Source of the DNA: Hofstenia miamia
Lineage: Eukaryota > Xenacoelomorpha > Acoela
Length of the DNA stretch: 64,000 nt
Assembly (NCBI GenBank): GCA_004352715.1
Contig: SCFE01000113.1
Span: 439,793-503,792 of the forward strand
Reading direction: 5' to 3'
Of the stretch, positions 48,107 to 57,440 are shown in pieces; within the stretch, counting starts at the first letter, position 1; each line of letters begins with the position of its first letter. The translations under genes were made by a program, and so were the position numbers. Under the pieces are notes generated by a model. The model had not been told where the DNA came from, searched no databases, and saw only the letters and a program-made list of their open reading frames with translations.

Positions 48107-48311
48107 CATTCATAACACTAAATACTATTAGTGGCAGAATCAACATTTTTAGTAGCCGCATCATTATTTCGCCCGGAATAGATATTAAGTAAGTTACATA
48201 TTGGCTTAGAGTGATCTCACGAAGAAGCAGCCCGATTCCAATGCCTGCAACAACAGAAATTACTGTCAGGATTAATAAAAGATCCTTCTTGATGTGAGCA
48301 ATGAGGTTCAT
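48107..48311 (-). CDS. SLC1 (EAAT-like) transporter, N-terminal exon
   Basis: The ATG at 48311 gives a protein beginning M-N-L-I-A-H-I-K-K-D, followed by TM1 (about residues 11-30) and TM2 (about 42-68) with S-I-P-G-E-I-M-M-R-L-L-K-M-L-I-L-P-L-I-V, the conserved PGE-x-x-x-R-x-L-x-M-L-x-L-P-L-I block of the family. The exon ends at a GTAGGA donor in phase 1. TTTGAAAAG just before the ATG could also be an acceptor, so a further upstream exon with a longer N-terminus is possible. SLC1 proteins are sodium-coupled trimeric glutamate/aspartate or neutral amino acid carriers of the plasma membrane, in animals mostly in neurons, glia and epithelia. Confidence 0.85.
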
Positions 48312-51300
48312 TCTTTTCAAACAAAACAAACACCTTTGTAGTTAATGACTCTTTGGCAAGTATGAACAGGTAATTTACTTGGCTTGGTCGACTAAGTGAA
48401 ACGCGATTTGTTGTACTCTAACTAATATTTTAGACAGCAAATGGCAAATGTTAATTTACATGCTCTAAGCTAACGCACTCAACCAAAATTTCGTATATCA
48501 ATGCTACATTATATTTAGCTTAATATAGACATCAGTATTATGTTCTTGTAAAAATTCTAAGAATTGAACTAGCACATTTAAGTGATAAAAACTTTAAACG
48601 AGATTTGTGGTCTCTCATTTTAACGTTTGTGAATTGTTTTCATGGAATTGTACTTCTCATAATTGTATTTATTTTATTGTTTTGCAGGTAATGGTTGTGT
48701 TAAATGAGACAAGTAATACAATTTGTTTCATACAGAAAAAATTGAGTTACCCCACATCAGCAATATGATCACTTCATAGTGAGTTATAGAAATTTAAGAA
48801 AATAGTAGACCCAACTAATTATGATCTATCGAAATAACTTTCTATAAGCATATAAATATGCAATGTTATGTTATATCATTAGAAAACCATGCTTTTTAAA
48901 AATGCATTTCTGCACAAAATCTTGTTTATTAATGGATATTTTCATCACCAAAAATAAGTCTGTTGAACATTACGAATGAAGTTGCAACCTATTAAAAAGA
49001 ATGTTGTTCTGTCCACTTTTCTTGGATTGATCTGAATCTTAATCCAAATTGAAATAAAAAAACTTCAATCAACCACATAGACCTATATTGCCTATTTAAT
49101 TACAATATTTAAAGTATAATTAATGATATTGTTGGCATAGCTCTTCGTTCACATTGTCAAGATATGAGACCATGTGTTTCAGCATTTCTTTCCATTTGCA
49201 TGTTATATGTTCACAAATAGGAAGAAATTTAGAGCTTTCTAATTGAATATGAAATGATAATTGACTTTAAAGTTTATATTTTATATACTAGTGGTTCGCA
49301 GAATTCCCCCAAAAGAATTGAAATTAGTAAATAATTGTTTACTGGGTGTAAAAATCTTCACTTGGATTCATCCATAATTCTTTAGAGTGCATCTATTATG
49401 CGTCGCTTTTTATTTCTTTCTAGCTTTTTATAATTGTAATAGCAATTGTTCATCGTCGCATATTGCGACTGTATTTTGTGATATGATAATATAATTTCAA
49501 ATTGTCTTAATTTATGATCAGCCCCAAAGATGAGCATGGATTGATATTCTCCAATCCACATCCAATCAGCATCCGCAAACTATAAAAAATGTCATTCGTA
49601 AAGGAACAAATGTTTTCAAGTCCCGCAACATTTAAAAACATTGACGTATGTGTTGCCTCACGATGTACCTATTTGCTTTCAAAAATTACTGAAAGTCTTA
49701 TCAGTGCAATATTCGTACTACTAATTTTGCCTAAGTTTGTCACGAATGTGTTATCTCAATTGCTTCGATCTGCTAATGAGCAATGTTGCTACCCTACTTT
49801 AAAAAAGCATTTAGCTCTTTTCTATTTCAGATTGTTGCAAAAATTATATCTATTAGAATAAAGTTATTTTGAAATTTTTAAAGGTTTTGCTAATCAGAAC
49901 ACTTTGGAGATTAAGTCAATTATTGATAAAAATTGTTTGAGAAAGATTAAATATATTTTTTAGAAATTGTCTGAGTAATTATAGCATCATGCGCATGGGT
50001 CATATAGTAACTTAAATTTATTAATTTAATATAAAACTGCCAAAAGTGGTACTGTATATCTCAAATAAATATTTTTAAATATTAAAATTTCGGGATTGAT
50101 GTTTTTGTGTGCGAGTTGATATTTTCGCAAATTCCTCTCTCTAAAAATTTGAAAATTTTTTATAGTTGGACAAATCCAGTTCGCTCACTGCCATAATTCA
50201 ATCACGACAAAAATTTGCATGGATCGACCCACATAGGGATCCCCTGACAAAAAATTCAAAACACCTGATAGAAAATTAAGCGTGGGATGTTTTAAGAAAG
50301 GATTAATATTTTGATTATTAATACCAAACTTGTAGTTAGCTCGCATGGTGTAGTGTGGTTTGGTACACATGCATAAAATTGTCAGATTTGTACAATAAAT
50401 GTTGGTGAGTTTAAATTCATTGCTCATTTTAGGCTATTTTACTTATAAAATTACCATAATAATGAATAAATTTATATATTAGCCATTATTTTTAATATAC
50501 AATGATCCATGAATATCCATAAAAATTTTTGTTAACTGATTTCGAATATGACTTTATATTACACTAGATATCTTTTGTGGAAGAGAAAATTCCATTAAAA
50601 CGGGTAAAATAAAACGTGGGAAATTGAAATTAGTGAATTTTAAACAGGCTTGAAGGGAAATTTCCATTGCATTACATTTGCAGATTATGGAAAAAAATGG
50701 AACGGAAATCATTTTATGGAATGGAAATTTAGTCGAAATTTATGGAAATGCAATTTTTAAAACACCCTAAATTTATTTTATATAAAAATTGATTTTTCAT
50801 GAACTGTAACAAACTTCATTAAATAATCAAAATTTTTGGAATCATACAAAGCAAAGCGATTACAACGACAAAATTTGGTTAATCTCTTCATACAGCGAAA
50901 GAAGTATTCGCTAGCTTCCATACGTAAATATGGAAATTGGCTTCCATAATTTCAGATATTTTAAAAACTGGACCCGTTTGTGACATCTAACATTTGTTAC
51001 TAGTTCTGCTTCTAAACCTGTAGGTGGATGTACAAATTTTTTAATATTTAGTGACACCGCAATCAATATTATTATCAACTGACAGTTTGAGATACATACT
51101 AGTTGTTGCATGAACTTTTTCACATATGTGTATTTAACTTATTAAATTTAAATTCAATTTTTAACAGGACTGGAACTGAAATATAATTATTAGATATGAA
51201 ATTGAAGTAGACTTGGCTAAGGCTAGGATCAAAACCATTACAAATTTCTATTATGTGTACCTATCGCAGTTTCTACCGAAACAATTATTGCTCATGCCTG

Positions 51301-52314
51301 AACTGAATTGCAAGTTATGTTCACAATGTAGTCAATTTAACTAACCACTAGTGGAGTTCTACGGAATCACTTAGTCCAATGGGATTTAAAGACTTTATTG
51401 TCTCAGTCCTGTGAGACTGTGACTTACTTGGGTCTGGTACGAAAATGAAGAATCTGGAACCATGGATTTCAGAATGATACCAATTATGTTTCCAATGTTG
51501 ATCAGAATATAAGTTATGCTGTGGTATCAGAAAATTTCATTGTATTGAGATGGAACCAAATCCAATAGGGGACTAAAAACCAGTAAAATTCTGGTCTCTC
51601 ATAACCCTAGCCAATAGCTCTAATACTTATGAAAAGTGTGAAAATGGAAAAATTTGGAAATGTTTTCAAGATAGTTGTGGAAATTAAATGGAAATGGAAG
51701 CTAATCGCCATTTCCACATGCAAGTCTGATTGTAAATGCTTAAATCTACACCTTTTAACATTCAATTTAAAACATATAAGCAATCTATACATCTACAATA
51801 ATGGACTCGAAAAATCTGCATAGACAAAGTAAAGAGCAGAACTATTAAATCCCTTCGATTAGTAAAGGATCATTGTACAGCCAATGCTGTTCTCAATCTC
51901 GACTCGACTGAGCTCAGCTCGTTAAAAACTTGCTTCATTGAGAAGTCTGTGTCGAAAGTGAAAATTATTTAGGTTATTTATATATTTAATGGGTGCCTAT
52001 AATTTAGCTATAAGCAGATTTATGTACTAATAACCATAGCTATTGAGAGAATTTCACTTTGTACACCAGAGTAGTGAATAAGGGAACAGGAATCCTGTGT
52101 AATTGCTTACAAAAATGATTAACAAGTGAATTTGGGTTTAAGGTTTATTTTAAATATACAGTAATAGGAAGGAGTAATAATAACCAATTTTTCTTCAACT
52201 TTATAAATTGGAAGATAGCGTTTGCCCAACTTTGCGTTATATAAATAACACTGAAGATCAATTAAAAAGACTATATTTTGAAAATTAACTATTGAATAAA
52301 ATACTAAACTTATT
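48312..52314. other. Intergenic stretch, no gene recognised
   Basis: Several 60-90-codon frames (for example 49589-49861 plus, 50911-51123 minus) lack domains or splice support. GGAAATGGAAAT-rich segments near 50640-50770 and 51640-51720 suggest scattered copies of one decayed repeat family. 51890-51946 resembles an end of the hAT MITE at 53638. Confidence 0.45.
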
Positions 52315-52734
52315 TCATTCCTCTTTTAAAGCCATGCCAGCTGAAGAATATCTTCGTGGAATTGAATTCAATGTGTCTAAAAAGTTTTGTTCTAAGTCCT
52401 TGTCTACATCCGGATATTTTAAAACAAATAAAGTGAGATTGTCTTGGACTTTTTTTCTTGATTCAACATACTGTTTTGCGACGAAACGTTCTTTTCTGTC
52501 ACTTTTTTCTCCTTCGACAACATAGATTTTGTCAAAGGTGTCCAAAATATAAACATGATTTTGATCAATGCTTTCCTTTCTTAAGAGAACATCTTCTATA
52601 TCTATATATCCTGCTTGGTTTTCCAGCTTTAAAAGAGACGGTTGTTCGTTCTTTTGTACTGGAACAAAGTTGCTTGTGATAAAATGTATGCATACGAAGA
52701 TTAACCGAAAGTATAGCGCATAAGTGAAGAGCAT
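52315..52734 (-). CDS. Small secreted gelsolin-repeat protein
   Basis: An uninterrupted 139-codon gene runs from an ATG to a TGA. Residues 1-22 form a signal peptide (hydrophobic M-L-F-T-Y-A-L-Y-F-R-L-I-F-V-C-I-H-F-I-T). From about residue 28 on, the sequence matches one gelsolin repeat: a leading L-L-K-L-E strand, V-Y-I-L-D-T-F-D-K-I-Y-V (the F-I-L-D-x-x-x-x-I-x-x-W segment, with Val for the Trp), G-E-K-S-D-R-K-E-R-F-V-A-K-Q-Y (helix with the S-x-x-E-R-x-K-A pattern), then a closing strand and L-D-T-L-N-S. Gelsolin repeats bind actin and calcium. Family members usually have three to six repeats, so a single repeat behind a signal peptide is unusual. It may be the first exon of a longer gene, but a stop follows directly without a donor. 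Orientation matches the SLC1 gene 4 kb downstream. Confidence 0.6.
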   Translation of the reverse strand: MLFTYALYFRLIFVCIHFITSNFVPVQKNEQPSLLKLENQAGYIDIEDVLLRKESIDQNHVYILDTFDKIYVVEGEKSDRKERFVAKQYVESRKKVQDNLTLFVLKYPDVDKDLEQNFLDTLNSIPRRYSSAGMALKEE

Positions 52735-53097
52735 TCTTAATAATAAATCCGCGGGAAATTTATAGTGGCATTTACGTTATGAGAAACACTATAATAAAGA
52801 ATGTTGAATTTCAGCACGTTCAATTCTTTTACAGATAATTTTTCTCCATCTATTGTTGAACTGAAATCAAGCTACTACAAATGCGGCTCCAATAATTCAA
52901 CCAAGATGCAAAATGTATTTACTTAGTGTACTAATGAGGTAGAGCTGACATCGATCATAAAGTGCTGACTTCGACAGTTTTCCTACAGTCATTATTATCT
53001 GCGATATTTTACTAAAATGGGTCAATATTTACTTTGCAAATATAAAATTGAAAAAATATTATTTAAATATTTTCCAGTTAATGTAGAACCATAAATA
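52735..53097. other. Upstream region of the gelsolin-repeat gene
   Basis: Non-coding. It should contain the promoter of the minus-strand gene, but no element can be named. It ends at the TA target of the next MITE. Confidence 0.4.
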
Positions 53098-53630
53098 CTC
53101 TTAGGTTCCTAATAAACGTCCCGGGACGCTTATTAATTTTTTAAATTTTTTCCGACCCTTTGGACCTTATTAGGATCATTCTTTTTAATAATTTTCAAAT
53201 ATTTCATACATCAGATTGTCCTTTTTTCTTCATGTTTTACAAATAATTGTTTGTATGCTCCGTTAATATATCAGAGACATTTTGCTTTTTCTTCTTTCTT
53301 ATAATTAGACAGAAGACTGTTTTTTTCGTTTTCATACAGATGTCCCTTTCTTTATTAACAGTCAAGATCCAAACAACGATTTTTGCTTATGATTTTCAAG
53401 CTGTATTTTGTTTAGATTGTTTGTATTACTTAGTCTTTGGTTTTTAAAAAAGATTTTCTTTATAGTTTCTTTTACTTTTAAAAAGATGATGGAGTTTTGT
53501 TATTTTAGAGGTTTAGGCTATTTTTGAAATTCTGACCCCCCTCTTAATAAGACACCCCGTTTATTAATTTTTGGAATGTTTTCCGACCCCTCCTACTATT
53601 ATGACCACCCGTTTATTAGAAACCTAAGAG
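53098..53630. mobile_element. MITE with TA target duplication, 533 bp
   Basis: The terminal inverted repeat CTCTTAGGTTYCTAATAAAC is present at both ends, with TA at 53096-53097 and 53631-53632. Inside each end a related TTATTAATTTTT ... TTCCGACCC segment recurs as a direct repeat. No coding capacity is seen. TA duplication and TIR suggest mobilisation by a Tc1/mariner transposase. Confidence 0.85.
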
Positions 53631-53637
53631 TACACAG

Positions 53638-53968
53638 CAGACTTTTCAACGAGCCGAGCTTTTAACGAGCCCAAAACGAGCTTATTTTAGGCAAAGCAAG
53701 TTTATAGTTCTATGTGTTAGTTTGGTTATGGAGATTTTTCTTATTTTTTGCAGTCAGTATATGCCTTTCATATAATCTTATTTAAGAAATGTTTATTAAA
53801 TAATAGAAAGAGCGATGTAAAAAATTCTTTGAGCACAATATTTTTTAAAAAAATACCGAGCTAGAACTAGCCTAATTCAAAGATTTTATGTGGTGAGCTG
53901 AGCCGAGCCGAACTTACACAAAATTTAAACGAGTCGAGCTTGGAATTGTCGGATCGTTGACAAGTCTG
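53638..53968. mobile_element. hAT-type MITE with 8-bp target duplication, 331 bp
   Basis: The ends CAGACTTTTCAACGAGCCGA and the complement of the right end, CAGACTTGTCAACGATCCGA, are flanked by perfect GTACACAG duplications (53630-53637 and 53969-53976). An 8-bp duplication and a CAG start are hAT hallmarks. GAGC/GCTCG-rich internal motifs recur. A related right end is seen at 55883-55915. Confidence 0.88.
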
Positions 53969-53976
53969 GTACACAG

Positions 53977-54253
53977 CCACACTCAAATCCACAGGCATTC
54001 CAAATGAAAATTTTGTTTATAATAAAATCCTGAATAATGATTTTTTGTCTCAATAAGCTCTCATGTATTGGGTAAGTTGCTCTTTCTCATTCTTAAATAT
54101 TGAAAATCAAACAATACGTCGTGCGATACTAACATTCTTAAAATTATAGATTATGTATATTTTCAAATCTACATCAACTGTATGTCCGTATACACAGTTT
54201 TCATAAAACGTTGAAAATGTCATCATGAAAACATACACTTCCTAGACTCTACT
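53977..54253. other. Short non-coding stretch
   Basis: Nothing recognised. Confidence 0.5.
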
Positions 54254-54265
54254 ATAGTAGTAGTT

Positions 54266-54323
<58 letters not shown>
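54254..54323. repeat. (TAG)n trinucleotide repeat
   Basis: About 70 bp of TAG/GTA units directly before the LINE fragment at 54324. Confidence 0.95.
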
Positions 54324-54882
54324 CATCAGTTTCTCATTGATTATGCTCGGTCTCAGATATATGGGATTCTCAGTTATGGATCTCTTCTCACTACTGGTAA
54401 ATACACATTAAAGTGGAAAAAGATTGAGACAATGTCTAATAGAATAATCGAGACAATAGCCAGTGCTCCAAGATTCTCTCACACAACCTGCTTTTATAAA
54501 GAGTTCAGAATTCTGAAACCAACCAAATACGTCATTTATCTCACATATCTGTATTTTATGGCAATCATATCAGGGAAGAAAAAGTTTCTATCTGATATGT
54601 TTTACAGAAAGCTAAAATTAAATCATCGTCAACATAAATACATAAAGTTGTTTCAGTTAAACAATAGTTTTGGTGCGGATTCCTTCTTATCTAAAGCTGC
54701 AGATATATTCAATTCTCTTCCAAATGAGCTAAGAACTTCAATTGTTTCTAAACACAATATGCAACAATACTTATTTCAATCTGATAAAACTAGGAAGGAG
54801 TATTCCGCAAATTTTGATGTGACTTAAAGTATGCAAAATAATTTAATTTAATTTGAACCACTCTGTTCATATATCTCTGTTC
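54324..54882 (+). pseudogene. LINE ORF2 C-terminal fragment, 5'-truncated at (TAG)n
   Basis: The frame reads Y-A-R-S-Q-I-Y-G-I-L-S-Y-G-S-L near 54340, then from 54432 an uninterrupted 131 codons with R-I-I-E-T-I-A-S-A-P-R, L-F-Q-L-N-N-S-F-G-A-D-S-F and A-A-D-I-F-N-S-L-P-N-E-L-R, and a terminal lysine-rich helix. This order (L-x-Y-G-x-x-x-W/G, Q-x-R-x-x-R-x-I, F-x-x-x-G-P-x-x-W-N-S-L-P) is the C-terminus of CR1/L2/Jockey LINEs. The fragment begins right at the trinucleotide repeat and runs on to a gap. Confidence 0.68.
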
Positions 54883-55882
54883 NNNNNNNNNNNNNNNNNN
54901 NNNNNNNNNNNNNNNNNNNNNNNNNNNNNNNNNNNNNNNNNNNNNNNNNNNNNNNNNNNNNNNNNNNNNNNNNNNNNNNNNNNNNNNNNNNNNNNNNNNN
55001 NNNNNNNNNNNNNNNNNNNNNNNNNNNNNNNNNNNNNNNNNNNNNNNNNNNNNNNNNNNNNNNNNNNNNNNNNNNNNNNNNNNNNNNNNNNNNNNNNNNN
55101 NNNNNNNNNNNNNNNNNNNNNNNNNNNNNNNNNNNNNNNNNNNNNNNNNNNNNNNNNNNNNNNNNNNNNNNNNNNNNNNNNNNNNNNNNNNNNNNNNNNN
55201 NNNNNNNNNNNNNNNNNNNNNNNNNNNNNNNNNNNNNNNNNNNNNNNNNNNNNNNNNNNNNNNNNNNNNNNNNNNNNNNNNNNNNNNNNNNNNNNNNNNN
55301 NNNNNNNNNNNNNNNNNNNNNNNNNNNNNNNNNNNNNNNNNNNNNNNNNNNNNNNNNNNNNNNNNNNNNNNNNNNNNNNNNNNNNNNNNNNNNNNNNNNN
55401 NNNNNNNNNNNNNNNNNNNNNNNNNNNNNNNNNNNNNNNNNNNNNNNNNNNNNNNNNNNNNNNNNNNNNNNNNNNNNNNNNNNNNNNNNNNNNNNNNNNN
55501 NNNNNNNNNNNNNNNNNNNNNNNNNNNNNNNNNNNNNNNNNNNNNNNNNNNNNNNNNNNNNNNNNNNNNNNNNNNNNNNNNNNNNNNNNNNNNNNNNNNN
55601 NNNNNNNNNNNNNNNNNNNNNNNNNNNNNNNNNNNNNNNNNNNNNNNNNNNNNNNNNNNNNNNNNNNNNNNNNNNNNNNNNNNNNNNNNNNNNNNNNNNN
55701 NNNNNNNNNNNNNNNNNNNNNNNNNNNNNNNNNNNNNNNNNNNNNNNNNNNNNNNNNNNNNNNNNNNNNNNNNNNNNNNNNNNNNNNNNNNNNNNNNNNN
55801 NNNNNNNNNNNNNNNNNNNNNNNNNNNNNNNNNNNNNNNNNNNNNNNNNNNNNNNNNNNNNNNNNNNNNNNNNNNNNNNNNN
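54883..55882. other. Assembly gap, exactly 1000 N
   Basis: Round-number placeholder between a LINE 3' end and a MITE end. Confidence 0.98.
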
Positions 55883-55915
55883 GCTCGTTAGAAGCTCGGT
55901 TCGTTGACAAGTCTG
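55883..55915. mobile_element. Right end of a second copy of the hAT MITE family
   Basis: GCTCGGTTCGTTGACAAGTCTG matches in pattern the right terminus at 53947-53968. The rest of this copy lies in the gap. Confidence 0.6.
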
Positions 55916-56146
55916 ACCAGAGCACCAAAATGATTACAACAAGTCTGCACAATTCCAGCTGAAGCGGCCACCAGCTGAAGTAGGATCGCAGGTGGGGATA
56001 TATTTCCTTTACTATATTTTCGAATTTGTCAAATCAGGATTATTTATGCACAACCTTTCAATGGTTTTCAAATTTTTAACTCAGAGAAAGATTTTATAAA
56101 TTTTTTTCGTTTTAGTTTATAACCCCCTTTCGATTTTTAAATTCTG

Positions 56147-56356
56147 ATGAAGTATTTCTTGTTAAATAGAGGTTGGGTTCCTAGAGAATTTGAATCCCCT
56201 CAGAGTCGTCAGCGAAGTCAAGTATCTGGAGAAGAAACCCTTACAGGGTTTGTAAGAAAATCAGAGCCGAAGAATATTCACCTACCTTCTTCAAGTGTGT
56301 TTCAAAACATTTTCAGGTCTTACTGTAATACTCTTTATTTTTGCAAACGTCGTTAA
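56147..56356 (+). CDS. Hypothetical short frame, product unknown
   Basis: The 69-codon frame encodes a polar, Ser/Arg/Gln-rich peptide (W-V-P-R-E-F-E-S-P-Q-S-R-Q-R-S-Q-V). It could be an exon: an AAATAG acceptor-like site lies near 56170 and a weak CAG/GTCTTA donor near 56315. No domain was recognised. Confidence 0.22.
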   Translation: MKYFLLNRGWVPREFESPQSRQRSQVSGEETLTGFVRKSEPKNIHLPSSSVFQNIFRSYCNTLYFCKRR

Positions 56357-56399
56357 ACTATAAATACCGAGGGAATGATTTTTAAAGTTTGGGGTAATA

Positions 56400-56860
56400 G
56401 AAAGTTAAAAAATAATGTATCTTACTTCGCATCGAGGAGTTCGTAAATAGAACTCCTCGCTTCGCATATATTGTGTCATCGGCACCTGTTACGAAAGCCT
56501 TAAGTTATTCTCTCCGTCGCCGTTAGAGGCTCTCGTTGCTACTAATTATGCTTTCTCTCCAGTTCCCGCGTTCGATCACTATCCGCGCTTACGTCATTGC
56601 GCAATACTCATTTTAGTTCTGCATAGCGGTAGGTTTTGTTGTTGCTTATTCATCTGCATGTATAAACAGGGCCTTACTGTGCGCAAGCGTTCAATAAAAG
56701 TTTAGTTTATGCACACTCGTGTTCGCTTTGCTCTCACTCATATGAGCAGCTAAGCTTTCTACGGAGCTGAGGGGGGTGGGCGTGGGCGGCGTGTAATTCG
56801 GGTGCAGGTCGTTCTCAGCCGCCTTATGACCCCCGCGTCAGCCCGTTCAGTTCTGGGGCT
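56400..56860. repeat. CpG-rich island with hairpin and LTR-like features
   Basis: Composition changes sharply from the AT-rich background. A perfect 10-bp hairpin (CGAGGAGTTC 56433-56442, complement 56450-56459) is followed by a segment starting TGTTACGAAAGCC (56487). That segment has a TATAAAC-like box near 56660, an AATAAAAG signal near 56693 and a possible CA end at 56740. This could be a solo LTR, but no target duplication was found. A small promoter or CpG island is the alternative. Confidence 0.3.
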
Positions 56861-57094
56861 GGCGTTATTGTACTTTAGGGGACCCAGTTTGAGTGGCGTC
56901 ATAAAATGGGTATTAAACTCTAACCTTAACCCTAACCCTACTCCCCAACCAATGCAATTATATTGCATTTCATCTTGTTGATTAATTTTTTGCAAAACAC
57001 CCAAGTTTTGGGTGAGGGATTGGGGTTAGGGTTAGAGTTTTATACCCATTTTATGACGTCACATAAACTGGGTCCCCTAAAGTACAATAACGCC
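56861..57094. mobile_element. Foldback element with telomere-like (CCCTAA) units in its arms, 234 bp
   Basis: The arms of about 90 bp (56861-56950 and about 57002-57094) start GGCGTTATTGTACTTTAGGG and are nearly perfect inverted copies. Each includes GGACCCAGTTT, GACGTCATAAAATGGG-like sequence and two to three CCCTAA units. The interior is about 50 bp. Target duplication is not clear. Confidence 0.7.
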
Positions 57095-57164
57095 AAGAAA
57101 CGTTACGTTGTGGCTTGGGTTAGGGTTTAGGTCTATAAAATATTGTAAAATTTAGAATTTAAGT

Positions 57165-57440
57165 TTACGTTCTAGATGACGTCATATACAGTGTTGCGTA
57201 GAAACAATATGTATGTATACCAGAGTCCCTTGATCTGCAATTAAGCCTTCTCGTGTTACTATTGATGGCATCTTTGTTGTCTCGCTTTGGCACTAATTGC
57301 CACATAATCCTAGATGTGCTGCCAGTGCTAAACATAGTGACGGCAACAAATGGACCAACTACGTATGCAATGACATGATCAGCGTAGGATTCATCAACAC
57401 TGTTGAATGTAAAAACGAAGGCACACAGGGGGTTGTACAC
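57165..57440 (-). CDS. Aquaporin-like C-terminal exon, abutted by a LINE-type insertion
   Basis: The minus-strand frame (91 codons and stop) begins V-Y-N-P-L-C-A-F-V-F-T-F-N, resembling the second NPA-type loop and following helix of superaquaporins (AQP11/12-like) with NPL instead of NPA. Then D-H-V-I-A-Y-V-V-G-P-F-V-A-V-T-M matches the DHxxVYWVGP segment of the last transmembrane helix of aquaporins, and a basic C-tail follows. The five upstream helices are not present. Its 5' boundary coincides exactly with the end of inverted block B at 57441, so the exon is either split by the insertion or has lost its acceptor. The assignment rests on two motifs only. Aquaporins conduct water or small solutes across membranes. 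Confidence 0.45.
   Translation of the reverse strand: MYNPLCAFVFTFNSVDESYADHVIAYVVGPFVAVTMFSTGSTSRIMWQLVPKRDNKDAINSNTRRLNCRSRDSGIHTYCFYATLYMTSSRT

Noticed and set aside
56147-56240. tRNA-like B-box (TTTGAATCCC)
   Set aside because: No cloverleaf can be drawn around it. No tRNA gene was found anywhere in the window.
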